NCBI GenBank assembly: GCA_038363925.1
Contig: JAQQWL010000005.1
Coordinates: 434,001-498,000, forward strand
Origin: Apiospora phragmitis
Taxonomy: Eukaryota > Ascomycota > Sordariomycetes > Amphisphaeriales > Apiosporaceae
Direction: 5' to 3'
DNA length: 64,000 bases
Shown in pieces: positions 25,451-36,720 of this stretch. The notes beneath the pieces are model-generated. The model saw nothing but the letters and a program-made list of their open reading frames with translations, did no database searches and was not told where the DNA came from. Both the position numbers and the translations under genes were made by a program. Positions within the stretch are counted from its first letter, which is position 1. Each line of letters starts with the position of its first letter.

Positions 25451-26010
25451 TCCTCCGTTCGGGCAGCTTGAGGTAGTCTGCAATGTCTCGGAAACTCTGC
25501 TCGTAACGGGTTGCGCTGCTCGCGTGGACCCAAAAAACCCACGTCTCGGGTGATCGGTCTCGGACTCGGTAGGCGTACTCGATGGCGATCTGCGACTTGC
25601 CGACTCTGCCCAAGCCGACGAGTGCAGTTTGCGAGGCTGGCCCGCTGCATATGCGGTGGATCTGATCGAGGATTGTGTCCCGTTGGACGAAGTCGCGATC
25701 GCGATTGAAAGGAATGACGGCTGTCGGCTTTGGTAGGGTTTCTGGTCGTTCTGGTTTGAACCTAGCGTTAGCGTTACCTGGATGAGGGTCGCTCGTAGCG
25801 GCAACCTACCTGGAGCGCGCTACGTCAATATAAAGTGGGCGGAGAGCCAGGCAGCATAGTAGAAGCTGGGCTTTCTGTGGGATTTGGCGACTTACGGTTT
25901 AGATGAAGGTCCCCTTGAACGATACCCTGAAATAAGCGGCTGCCGTCACTCACCACAGCGCTGTCGAACTGCTGGCTTACTGCCGGTCGCGCCCGCACGG
26001 CTTCCGACAT
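25450..26010 (-). pseudogene. NLR fragment with NB-ARC P-loop, truncated
   Basis: Exon 1 begins at the ATG at 26008-26010 (MSEAVRARPAVSQQFDSAVV) and contains RLFQGIVQGDLHLN, the short linker often found before NB-ARC in fungal NLRs. It ends at a GTAAGT donor near 25895. The next exon (from about 25770) reads PFNRDRDFVQRDTILDQIH, the P-loop ALVGLGRVGKSQIAIEY and ETWVFWVHASSATRYEQSF, then stops at LKLPERR next to the Tc1-like relic. Walker B, MHD and repeat domains are absent. The exact acceptor of the intron is unclear. The gene was probably cut by insertion of, or recombination with, the Tc1-like sequence. Confidence 0.7.
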
Positions 26011-26331
26011 GGTGAACCGAGTAGGTGCCTAATGACTGGGCCAGTATAAACTAGGTTTAGCTGTGGGAATTTCGACAGCGGTCGCGATTGTTGTAGAGAG
26101 TATTTCAAGTCCACCGCGGAGCGCTTTTAAAGATCGAATAGTTTCAATTGCTACTGTTGATTCTCGACAGCCTTCTGCCGATAATGATCCTGTACGGAAG
26201 AAATCACGTGTCCCTTATCCCAGCGAATCAGCAATGCGAATAGATTTTGCGGCTGAATATCAGTTTTACTACCAGGATACGAAAACAATCTCCCCGTCCG
26301 CGCTTACCACTATATTCTGGATGATCGTTAA
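26011..26331. other. Spacer between divergent NLR-type genes
   Basis: Lies between the divergent starts at 26010 (minus) and 26332 (plus) and should hold both promoters. An ORF crosses it (26063-26455, plus) but shows no motif and overlaps the 26332 start in another frame. Confidence 0.4.
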
Positions 26332-27219
26332 ACGCCATGGATTCATTAAGCGTCACGGCGAGTGTGATTGCCGTTGCTGGCCTCGCGACGTAGAGTGCCA
26401 AAGCCGTTTACAAGCTGATCGATGGCTTGGTCGAGGCCCCGCAAACTATTACTAACTCGAAGGCTCTTATCGCAGGGACATAAAACTCATTGGGTACACT
26501 GACAGGAACGTTAACGACAAGCCCAAACATACAAGCCCGGTTTGGCTCTGTTCTGCGATCGATTAACATTGATCAGACGTTAACTTTTACCTAAAAGCTA
26601 TGCGACTAATTCAATACGACAATTACAAAGTGCACGCGCCACTCGACGGATTCCAGACTTAGTAACCGTAATAGGCTCCTCGTAAACCTGTACGAATTAC
26701 AGATCGTCTAATTCAATAATTAAATAAGTGGTTGTCAAAAGACTATCTCTTTGGTTATCGAGACGGTTATATTGTGCGCTTCAGATATTTAACATGCTTC
26801 GGCCGTATATACTAACCATTTTCATTGCCGATAGGATCGTTTCTTATAGCACCTCGGACGACGTTTAAGGATTGAGCGCACGCTTCTAAGCCTAAGAACA
26901 GGCTCTATCCACCTTGGCTATAGAGCTATTAAAGAAGTCCACCACTCCAGAAGGAGATACCACTGTGCCAAACACTATGGGTGGTAATGAACAAGCCAGC
27001 CTTGAGCGGTTCGCGACCCTGTAACAAGCCTGCGAAGCCACTCTAGAAGCCACTCAAGCAGCGCGGACCGGCTAGAGCTTTGGGGACATGCAGATAGATC
27101 AGTCTCTTGCTATACAAGGGATCGTGGGTGAAGCTCAAAAGGGGGTGAACCAGTTATTCGGAAAGCTGTCGGCGCAAAATAATAGTAGGGGATTCCAAGG
27201 GCAAATGGATACGGCTTTT
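26332..27219 (+). pseudogene. RIPped fungal STAND N-terminal-domain gene
   Basis: The ATG at 26338 starts MDSLSVTASVIAVAGLAT, then a TAG, then SAKAVYKLIDGLVEAPQTI, the amphipathic start of the N-terminal helical domain of many fungal STAND/NLR proteins. The middle is shredded by TAG/TAA stops, although TITKCTRHSTDSR and SRNRLLVNLYELQIV are still readable. The end (27030-27219) reads ARTG-stop-SFGDMQIDQSLAIQG and GVNQLFGKLSAQNNSRGFQG, a conserved tail of this family. No NB-ARC follows. It is either a stand-alone N-terminal-domain protein or the 5' exon set of a lost NLR. Confidence 0.65.
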
Positions 27220-27827
27220 TTTTTCTCGCATGTTTGGATAACGTGGGATGGCTTCATAGGGAGGAGAGATGGTAAATGTAGACCAGCAAACTGGGAGAAA
27301 CGATGAGAACTTAGGACGACTAGTGTAGGAATCCTGTAGACCCCGAACCATAGCATCTGTGTAAGGGATAAAGGTGCAGCGTCAGCAGCAACCAAACGCA
27401 AGGTTGACTCTTTCTTGGGAATTTCAGAACAAACATGAGAAATGGTGGGGTTGACAGGACAAGCCCGTCCGCCGTCCAATAGTATGAACGCTTCTTTAGC
27501 TGATGGCTCTGAAAAGGTCCTGCCAAGAGTTCTGTGTACAGGGATATTGCACATGAATCGGCTGGACCTAGCAGCATCGTAGACAAACTGCCACCCGATA
27601 AAGCCCAGACAAAGCAATTGAGACCATGCCTCTCGACGCCGTTTCTGGCGCCTTTTGTAGGTGACTCTTGCTATCATAGAGCCTGCGCTTCTGTCAGGGT
27701 CTAATGGACTCCCGTGTGCAAGTTGGTGCAGGCCGTTCCACGAGGTTCCCAAGTATAGATAACAGCAAGTTGCTGATAATATGGCACCAAGACTCCCGCA
27801 ATCATAAATCGAACTGGTTGAAGCCAT
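27220..27827 (-). CDS. Uncertain ORF, hypothetical protein
   Basis: A minus-strand frame is open from 27914 to 27135 with a methionine at 27825-27827 (MASTSSIYDCGSLGAIL). The central part (27240-27680) has balanced composition and includes LLCLGFIGWQFVYDAARSS. It contains no motif I can name. It overlaps the STAND-domain tail antisense at one end and the transposase start antisense at the other, so the limits are doubtful and it may be chance. Confidence 0.3.
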
Positions 27828-28758
27828 GGTCCCTGACCTAGTACTTACCGACAAGCAGAGAGTAGAGGCCGCAGATTGCAGTACGCGCGCGGTCCGACGG
27901 GTTCGTGCGAACATGCGGTGTTTCGGGTCGGCCAGAGTACCGCCGAACGGCGGTGGACGGCCGCGTAGTATTATTCCTTCTATGCTCGATATATTATGCG
28001 ATCGATTAATTAAGAAGCCGTGTATATATTAAGACGAGATGGTCGTTTTTCTCTAAAACGAATTCGAAGTTCTAGTTATTATATATAATATTAATAAAGT
28101 ATTAGCCTAGATCCGGTAATCGAACAAGACGGCGCGACGTATTACGAAAAAACAAAATGCCGATTTGCGGGACCTCTACCTCTATAAGCTGTCTGCCTTC
28201 CGTTCTTATTATTTAGTGTTTATAAATGAGTCGGGTTGTGATAAACGTATAAGGTTTCGCCGAACCGGCTAGTCGCCGCTAGGCGTGACGCCGGTATAGA
28301 TAGCCAAGTTTCATCGCGGCCGTCGCTACTAGATCCTGCCGGCGTATACGTAGGACGGTATTATGTATTCCCGTATATTTTAAGGCTTTACCGATAACGA
28401 CGTATTCGAAAGCTTCCTAGAGGAGCTGTTACTATATTGTGGCCGGTGGCCCGAGCCTAAATCTATTCTGATTATGGATAATGCTCGGTTCCACCGATCC
28501 GACAGAATTAAGCAGATGTGCGACGAAGCCGGCATTGTCTTATTATATCTCCCACCGTATTTACCCGACCTTAACCCGATTAAAGAGTACTTCGCCGAGC
28601 TGAAACGATTTATAAAGCGTTATTGGTAAGAGTTTGCGGATACGCCGGAGCCCAACTTTATAACATTTCTAGACTGGTGTGTGCAGGCAGTAGGCGGTAG
28701 AGAGCGTAGTGCACAGGGTCATTTTCGGCATGCTGGTATTAAGATCGAGGAACTATAA
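27781..28758 (+). pseudogene. Tc1/mariner-type transposase, pair copy 1
   Basis: ATG 27781 to TAA 28756-28758, 325 residues with no length change, interrupted by RIP-type stops. N-terminal HTH (STRAVRRVRANMRCFGSARV), second HTH, then the catalytic domain. The first acidic position reads VFINESGCDKR, where a DE is expected. The second is ILIMDNARFHRSDRIKQ, and the region of the third is YLPPYLPDLNPIKEYFAELK. DNA strand transfer would need the three acidic residues, so Asn at the first site should inactivate it. It lies tail-to-tail with the minus-strand ORF2 at 28869. Confidence 0.8.
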
Positions 28759-28868
28759 TTTGGGCGTTATGAATCACGGCGGAGATAGAAAGGACAAAGG
28801 ATATATAGACTTAAAAGGATCTAAGAGATTCTTGCGTCTGTAGCTAGCTAGCCGGCCACCTCCTACTC

Positions 28869-30240
28869 TTACATATTATCTGTGCTCACTAACGTAGCCC
28901 ATTCTGGAATGTCACGTACGAAACGTCGCGCGGCACCTATCTTGATGCCTCTCTGCTCGTACAATGTAGTATCCTGAGCCTCGTATACCAGCTAAAGATC
29001 GAGACACTCTTCTAAAGTAATGTCGCAGATCTTTTGATACTCTAGCTTGAGATCTACGCGCGTTACCCTTAACCTAAGCTAGTTGTAATATTCCTGGACG
29101 GCGTCGTCGAGAGGACCTGGGATATTCAGCTTGGTACGCGGCTTAGCCGACCCCGGCTCAGCTAACGAGGTATATGGGTTCCTACTCGAAGCCGAACCAC
29201 CCACCGTTGTCTTAGGAAGCACATTCGTGATGGTAATCGGCGGGTACTGGCCTTGCGTAGGCTTACTCTGGCGTTCCGTCTTTTGCTGGTCTTCGAGGTA
29301 GAGTATATCACGTACATCTTAGGGTATATCGTTATACGTCTCTAGCGAATTGCCCGCTCGGATATGCTCGCTAAGGCGTAAAAGATGTGGCGCCCTCAAC
29401 TTATATCTCCTTCTTGTTTCACTATCCCGCCAACAGTATAGGCCTAAAAGGTAGGGAGGCCCCGGGCATCGTATCAGACTACGTACGTGACGCCAGGGAA
29501 GAGGTTTACCTAAAGAATCCACGTGCCCGTCGAGCTCTTGAAGTATTAAGTTCGTCGCCGACCCGGTACGGTGCGTCGCCGATCGCGTCGTTTATCGCTG
29601 TAATAAACGTGGCGCGGGTATCGTTTCTATATAGTTAAAAACAATGTTAATATAAAGCTATTTCCGACGCGCAAGCAGGTAGCTCCAACTTCGAAGTTGC
29701 TTCTCCAAAGCAGCCTAGTTAATATCCAGCCCGTCGTAACGTTTCTTTAGTTTTCGCTTACTAGTAACGGACACGATTATCTTAGTATCTTTTACTTGGA
29801 AGGATTTATTGGCTAGGAACTTCTTTTCGGTCATATTCTCGAGCTTTCGTCGTAAACTGGATTCCCAGAATTCCCGCGGCGAAAGCGTAACATCTTACTC
29901 CGTGTCTTCGGCTTTGCTTCTACGATTAAAAATAACCTTTTATTCGACGTTATATCGGATGTGATTCGATCGGCTTCGTCGGTTAGATGTATCTCTATCC
30001 CCGTTAGCTAGCGCGAATGTGAGGGTTCCTTGCTGAGAAGGCGTCGCACTCCGACTCGATCGGTCGCTCGTTTAGGTCTGAATCACGCCAGGTGAATCGG
30101 CTGATAGGCTTTAACTGTTAAAATAGTATTGCATTTATAAGTCGACTAATTGCGACGATAACCAGTTATTATTTTGACCATAAGAGCTGTGCGAGTCGAT
30201 AGGAGATATTATTAGTCGGCCGCCTGCTTCGACGGTAGAA
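28869..30240 (-). pseudogene. ORF2 partner of the transposase, pair copy 1
   Basis: Stop TAA at 28869-28871; the start is not certain, about 30240. Readable blocks in one frame: RYNVEWKV-like (29936-29965), KDTKIIVSVTSKRKLKKRY, then WAALEKQLRSW-like after a TAG. Next come the Cys/Trp block RSLIRCPGPPYLLGLYCWRD (29450-29510), PPITITNVLPKT, and the C-terminal helical block ERGIKIGAARRFVRDIPEW-like. The same order occurs at 38360-39679. Most stops are TAG in place of Trp or Gln. Function unknown; a zinc-binding element around the CPGPxC...CWxD...H motif is my inference. Confidence 0.65.
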
Positions 30241-30829
30241 GTGTTGGGAAGGAAGCAAAAGAGCCAGCGGAGACATTTGGTCGGAAACCCAGCTTTGAGG
30301 GTGCTGTAGCAGCCACTTCTGGCCGAACAGTGAAGGGGCCTTAACGCTACTTGGCACCTTTACTTTGATTCCGGCAGGTGTCGGCGGGCTGCTGGCTTGG
30401 GAAATCGAGAGTCCTATATTATAGACGCTATCCACCGTTGCAGTGGGCTGGCCTCGACCGGGTCGTACTAAGCCAAGTATATTCAAGTCGTTCATTTTAT
30501 AGTGGTTTGAATGGAGCGTTCAGTAAGGATTCGAAGGCGATGCCAAAAGACAGCAGTCGTCAAACATGCCGCATTGAATATCGCTCAACTAGTTCTAGGT
30601 CATTTCAAAGAGGTGTAAGCTACAGTTTCGGTAGAGTCGGTAGAGAGTAACTGCTGGGTGCACCTCGTTTGCGCTATAGTAGTAGGAGACCTGTACGGGA
30701 TAATCGGCCGTGCTATCAGAATTCCGTATCTTGTCGCTGGTAAGTATGATCCAGAGGAAAAATCCATAAGACCGAACGAATAAAAGGTGCGAGGGATCTC
30801 GGCTAGGAACTCGCTTATATTAAAATAGT
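30241..30829. other. Spacer with short ORFs
   Basis: Overlapping ORFs on both strands (30169-30495 minus, 30378-30650 plus) that may include the degraded N-terminus of the ORF2 copy. No motif is recognised. Confidence 0.35.
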
Positions 30830-31146
30830 AGGGAATATGCGTTAAAAAACGACGCTAACTGGATTTGATTCAAAGCTCGGTTTGTGGACGCTGAGAAGGA
30901 CGATTGCATTACCAAGGAAAACATAAACTGTTAGCGGCTTCTGGCTCTTGGTTTTGTGTAGTATAAACTAATACAAAAGCGTAGTAGTCGATTTATGGAT
31001 GCACAAGGTAAGAATAAGCAAAGGCAGAATTTGGCTCTGCGATTATAGCGGGGTACATGGTGTCAGCAGCTACCCCTGCTAAGTGGGGCCAGAACGGGAA
31101 GTATGAAAGAGTAGAGAGAGGACGCAGGTTTCGCTAGTGACTGTAT
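30830..31146. repeat. Dispersed direct repeat, copy 1
   Basis: About 315 bp closely similar to 33390-33724, including CGACGCTAACTGGATTTG, GGAAAACATAAACTGTTAGC and GTAGTCGATTTATGGATGCA. Both copies are in the same orientation. It is non-coding and of unknown class. Confidence 0.65.
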
Positions 31147-31331
31147 GTATGCTATTCGATTTGTACGAATCCTTATACGGATCTTGAGACTTGAGGGCTT
31201 GGGGGGAAATCCGACTGTATGTACGGAGTACAATTACATGTACAGTACGACCTGTCAGCTCAAAACTGCCTTTCTGTCCAGGGTGTAATCCACTGATCCA
31301 CTGTTGGCTCCAAGGCAGTTGGTGTACAGGG

Positions 31332-31498
31332 CTTAGCGGCAGCGGTACGTGTCAGCGCCAAATATGCAGCCCTACGAAAGTCTAGCTTGGCGATGACCGG
31401 TACTTCTGCCATACCACTTACGCACCGTGCACGCGCCCCACAGTACCTGAGGCTTATTCTTTCCATATCTGAAAGGCGGACGCTGAACCTGGATTTTA
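31332..31498. mobile_element. MITE copy 3, right half only
   Basis: Matches the right half of the 15482 copy from GCTTAGCGGCAGCGGTACG to the inverted-repeat end CGGACGCTGAACCTGGATTT, followed by TA at 31497-31498. It starts at the point where the left half at 20947-21128 ends. Confidence 0.7.
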
Positions 31499-33389
31499 CT
31501 GTATGTACCTGTAATGTAGGGGCTTTGGGTGACAAGGACGCGATTCAGGAATGTACTGTAGAGTAGCGATAGTTGCCCTTTCGGCTTCGCCGCCCGGGCG
31601 TTAATAAATTGTGTGTATGTGTGTATGTACCTGTAGTTAGTAAGTTTCAGTGTACAGTACGTTTTTTGTTATTTTAGGTATAGATACCTGTAAGCATAGT
31701 TAGCGCTAGGGCGATTATTCTACGTGGCCTTTGATTTATCTAGTTAGTGTTTAAGTGATGCACTAGCTCAGGCACATATTTATGGTAAGGTAATCGTTCT
31801 GGGTTATAATAAGAGGGCGCCTGTTACGTATGTACACGTTTTAGATCTAGCTTCTTTAAAATATACCTACCTACCTATTAAAATGTAGGACTCGTTTACT
31901 GACTAAATACGGCTAAGTTTAGAATTGGTGCCTTATTTAAAGATGTTTACGCCTTATTGTAACAGTTACGTTATAAAATAAACGTAATCCCTTAAGCCTT
32001 TAAAGTATACGTACTTGCTATATATTATAAAATAAACGATTTCGAGGAAACTTATTTTATAACAAGTAATTCGCCTTTAAATAGAAGGGAATAAGTGCGA
32101 AATCGATTATATACTTGTTCCCTATTACATTATTAATACTGCCTCTCCATAGTAGGTATACAGCCTAGTATGGATTCCAAAAAAGCCTAGCGGTATACGC
32201 GGGTTGGCCTGCTGAATATAGACCGCACGGATAAGGATAATGAGGTATGTCTTGCCACCGCCTAGGACGCATCTAGGTTAAAGTGTTTAGGCGACGGGCG
32301 GACTTTACTAACTATTATCTTCTTTACTCGATATAAGCGCCGCTAATACGTATCTACGCACGGTAAAGAGGTGCGGGTTCTTTATTAATCGCTTTAGAAA
32401 ACTTACCGAAAACTCTTTCTACTTAAGCTGGGCTTAGGTGAAACCTCTATTATTACCGAGAAGTTATCCCCTTTTATTAATAACGATAACTCAGTTGTCC
32501 TCGTTTAAAAGATATCCGGCTCTAACGTTCAGGACTAGGTACGATCAATTTAGCGGATTCGACACGCTCACTTTGTTACTACCTTAGCGGTATTCTAAAT
32601 GGAGGATACGTGGTTTATAGCCTTCGAGTTCATGCTTATATTACTTTTAGAGTTCGCTAGTAACCCTCTTCTTAATGAGCTCCGAGTTGTATTAATCTTA
32701 AGATAAGTAAGTATGTAGCCGACGGTGATATAACCCCTAAGGCTGACCTTGGCTAGGTTATTAATGGGCTCGAATACCTGGCACGAATTGGCTTAGAACA
32801 TGGCCTGCTGACATGTTCTTATATCCTTGTCGGTAATAATGGACTTGTCAAGCTCTGTAGGTCACATCCGTAATAACGTCCTAGCGAGCTAATCCGGTAT
32901 CTTAGGGGGCCAGGAACACTGCCGTGCCCGTTCAGGCAGGGGCCGCGACATTAGAGCTTTGGCCACTGTTACTATGGAGTTGGTATAAGGGTATGTCGAG
33001 GACGATAGACACGTCGGCATAGATGATCTGGAGCGCTGGCACGACACCTATGTTATCACCTTCTTTTCGGAAATAGAATACGTAATAAGCGTAGATTAAT
33101 TGCTAAAGGTAAGGCGCCGTTTCACTTCGGGTATGTCAACTAACTTTGGAAGCACGATCTGTTGCAGCTCCCTTAGCACTAAAATATACTTCAGGGAATG
33201 CTTACTTTAGCGAATGTATAGGCAAGTTAAAATTCTAAATACCCTGCTTAATATTACTATTATTGGAATAGCAGGAACGGAGGTTTTCCATCCTACTCTA
33301 AAAGGGGTGCCACGTGCCTGCGCGCACGAACCCCTTTTTTTGTTTCATCAAGAGGGGCATACGATGCCCCTCGCAGCTAGTATTATAAT
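31499..33389. repeat. RIPped region without an identifiable gene
   Basis: AT-rich with many TAG/TAA. Both strands show open stretches around 32150-33100. The minus strand gives a readable but unassigned frame at about 32200-32700. A GT-rich microsatellite lies at 31600-31650. Confidence 0.5.
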
Positions 33390-33724
33390 AATAGGAATGT
33401 GCGCCAAAGACGACGCTGACTGGATTTGTGTTAGAAGACCTGTTTGCGGACGCTAACAGGGACGATGGCATTGCCAAGGAAAACATAATCTGTAAGCGGC
33501 ATCTGGCTCTTTGGTTTCGTAAAGTATAAACTAATGCAAGAGCATAGTAGTCGATTTATGGATGCACAAGGTACTGTAAGGATAAGTAAAGGCAGAATTT
33601 GGCTCTGTACTTGCGAGTATAGACGGGTACATAGTGTCAGTATAAACCCCTGCAAAGTAGATATAAAATAAGAACTATAAGAGAGTGTAAGGAGGACGCT
33701 AGTTTCGTTAGCGACTATATATCG
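33390..33724. repeat. Dispersed direct repeat, copy 2
   Basis: Second copy of the 30830-31146 sequence, in the same orientation, 2.56 kb away. It shows mild divergence including C/T changes. A short unrelated minus-strand ORF crosses it. Confidence 0.65.
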
Positions 33725-33738
33725 GCCGGTTTATAATA

Positions 33739-36720
33739 ATGTCTTTAGTAGAGCTAGAGGCGAGATTGAACGATGTAATGCACGACCTCTCGCTCTTTGC
33801 TGGAAGAGCTGAAGCGCGGCGCTTAGTTAAGATGCTTATAAATAAGCACTATGGTATCGAATAGAGCGACACCATGGAGTCGCATACGTAATTAACGAAT
33901 AAGGCCGATTATTAGCTATTTATATGCGACGAAATGCCATTATTTACAGCAAGCGACCATGTAAATATAACCATAATGTAATTGGATAGTGGCGACTTAC
34001 TCAGCGCTTCTTATACTAAGTCTTCAGCGAGAGGCGCAGCATCTCCTCTCAGTTCTATCACGCCCACTTCCATCTCCGATAGGGAACAAAGCCCCAGATA
34101 ACAGTCACTGATTCTTCCGACGATAGATCCGTCGGCGAGCATGCTGCATGTAACGCCGTTAAGATGTATCAGCCCCACTGGCAGCCAGTCCCGTCTCATG
34201 CCAGCTCAAGAGCTATCGGCTTTTCTGGCCGACAGGCGACCCTGGTCTGAAGCTAGCGATACGGGGGAAAGCTTACTGGAAAAACGTTTTAAGCTTAACT
34301 CCTTATCTGTATCCCTCGTGAACAACATAAAGCTGTGCAAGCCTTGCAATAGCGACCCTACACCCTAGGTAAAGAAAAAGCGCCTCTCGGAGTATTACCG
34401 AAGTGACCTCGTCGAATTTCTCGGTCGCCACTGGGAGTATTTACAATCCATTGGACTCTTCGGCCAATTACGTCCGGAGTCTTCGCCGCTGGTCTTAAAT
34501 GGTCAGCCTGTGTGTAAACAGCTTCGTGGGTACTATTATATCCTGCGGGAGATGGAGGGGATGCATGATTTCCACCCCTGCCGCCGAGCTGTGGCAGAGT
34601 ATCGAACGCTGCAAGGTTACAACCAGATCGTGAAGGAAGTCCGAAAATGTTAGGCCGTGGGCTCTCAGGTTCGTCGTGGTGCTAGCGCAAAAAACGTGGC
34701 ACATAAGGAATACGTTAAAAAGGTATTCTTAGATGCTAAGCACGAAGAAATTATAAAGTATGCGAAGAAGTTGAAATGCGACCTTTAGAATGCTCGGAGG
34801 TGGGCCATTTTTATAGAAGGAATACAGGAAAATGGGTATTAAATTCCTAGCGCCGGCGAAGGATTATTACTCGCAGTATCGCCGGCGACTATCCGTACTA
34901 TGTAGGTATAATGGCCCTTAGCTCGTTACTAAACTTATATATGATGATTAGAAATAAAAAGTCCGCCGTAAAGTACTTTAATTTGAAATAGCTACTTTAT
35001 AGCATAAGGAGCGACCAGGTTTTCCTTACATATTATAACATTCTTACATTAGCTAGTGAAAGCCTTGTGAGGGAGCACCGACTACCTACTACGTTAGAAT
35101 GGGATATTATATCTGACAGGTTACGGCAAGTTACGTATATACGATAGATTAACTCCTAAATCCCCTCTAAGAATTTGTGTTAGCTAAGGAGTCCCGAAAT
35201 GTCTAATTTAAGCATGTCTAGATAGATTAATTGGCCGTTTTGAGCGTAAATAACATAATTATCGGTGTTATACGCTAGCTTGCTGTCGTAGATAATTTAT
35301 TCTTAATATATAATACTTAGATAATTGAAGGTGTGTTACTGCTGTTTCGCAATTACACAGCTGCCAAGAGATAGGTGTGTCCTTCCTGTTAACTCGTAAT
35401 GCATAGGGCGCCTTGAAGCTTATATGGGCACTGGGTAGATTCATATCTTTATCCGTAATGTGTATAGTACGATAAGAACTTGTGGGCTTTGAAAGTAAAG
35501 GCGTAATTGATCAAAATTGCTATATGCAACTTTTTATTTGAAGAGCCACACTTTTTCTAGAATAAATTGTTCGATAGATTAGATTGCTTCGCCGCTTACC
35601 ACAGGTGAATATAATTAAATTCAGCCTGGGCCTACTCGTGGGATTCTATGACTTATATATATAAATTCTATAAATAGATCAGGATTGCCTTGTGGCTATG
35701 TGTGCCTAATATAGGATCACTAATAAACACTCTTAAATAGAACTCAGCAGGCTTAATGCTAGGCCTAGTATGTATGACTCGGTACTAATTATATATATAG
35801 CCCTTAATAGTTAAGCAATAATGTCAGGTTTTTATGTAATTTAGTTACGCTTTCGTTGCTATGCTAAAAATTAGAATAGGGAAAGCATCTAGCTAAGAGT
35901 TAAGGGTCCCAGTAATCCTCACGCCACATTCATAAACGATTATTACCCTGTTAGGGCGGTTTTGGCAGAATAAACGCGATTTTTTCCCTCGTGAACGTCT
36001 AGATATCGTAAACGAAAGGAGCATCTCGACGTATATTACTGAGGAAACACTCCGGGCCGCCGCTTCGTTTTAAGACTTTAAAGAATAGATAGATATTTTT
36101 ATTATTAAACTACTTAAAGTCTTATTATGCTCGTTTAATATATTTTTGTTACCTTTTAACCCACCCGCGTGGGAAATACTTACGTACTTTTTAGGACCCC
36201 AAACGACGGCTGCTGCTCTCGTAAGAGATTTCCATCACCAGTAGGAAATAATTACATCATTATATCGGCTAGTCTTCTAGGATAGCGTAGAATCTGACAA
36301 GATGAAAACTGTACGTATATAAGCGCTCTGGAGGCTTTGGGCTTACTGTGTAGTTTTTTATAAAGCCGCTATTAAAGGCCAGTGTATCGTAGAATAGCTG
36401 AGGTAGCTTAAAAGACTAATAGAAAGGAGTGCACCTTTTTGGAAAGACATATTATTAAAAGACAAGAAGTGGAAATTGGATCAAAGTAACGGAGTATTTG
36501 GCCAAAGTAACCGACTTGGGGAACCGGAGTGGAGAGCTAGCCTTACATACGTACGCAGCACGTTTAAGCAATTAATGAGTTTTTGGACATAATAGGTAGG
36601 TGACAAGCCTTTTATCGAGATGTAGCTAATGCATAGTATAGGAAGACCCACGGGGCCAGACACTATGCTCTCTGTGCTCCTGGGCGCCGAAACCCCTGAA
36701 AACTGTCCGGAAAGGATGTA
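33739..36720 (+). pseudogene. Large RIP-degraded gene of unknown family
   Basis: From the ATG at 33739 (MSLVELEARLNDVMHDLSLF) the same frame stays readable to about 34915 despite stops. It holds RLSEYYRSDLVEFLGRHWEY, GYYYILREMEGMHDFHPCRR, SAKNVAHKEYVKKVFLDAKH and RRWAIFIEGIQENGY. The middle (about 34930-35830) continues in a different frame (SESLVREHRLPTTLEWDI). From about 35880 the first frame resumes for more than 800 nt: RDFFPRERLDIVNERSISTY, WEILTYFLGPQTTAAALVRD, ALWRLWAYCVVFYKAAIKGQ, LIERSAPFWKDILLKDKKW. Nearly all stops are TAG/TAA at plausible Gln or Trp sites. I know no domain for it. The size suggests an intact product near 950 residues. Confidence 0.55.

Noticed and set aside
30830..33724. 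Complete LTR retrotransposon
   Set aside because: No reverse transcriptase, integrase or gag blocks seen between the repeats, and no clear TG...CA ends.
34011..34199. Minus-strand ORF with a start in good context
   Set aside because: Overlaps the longer RIPped plus-strand gene, whose frame is conserved on both sides.
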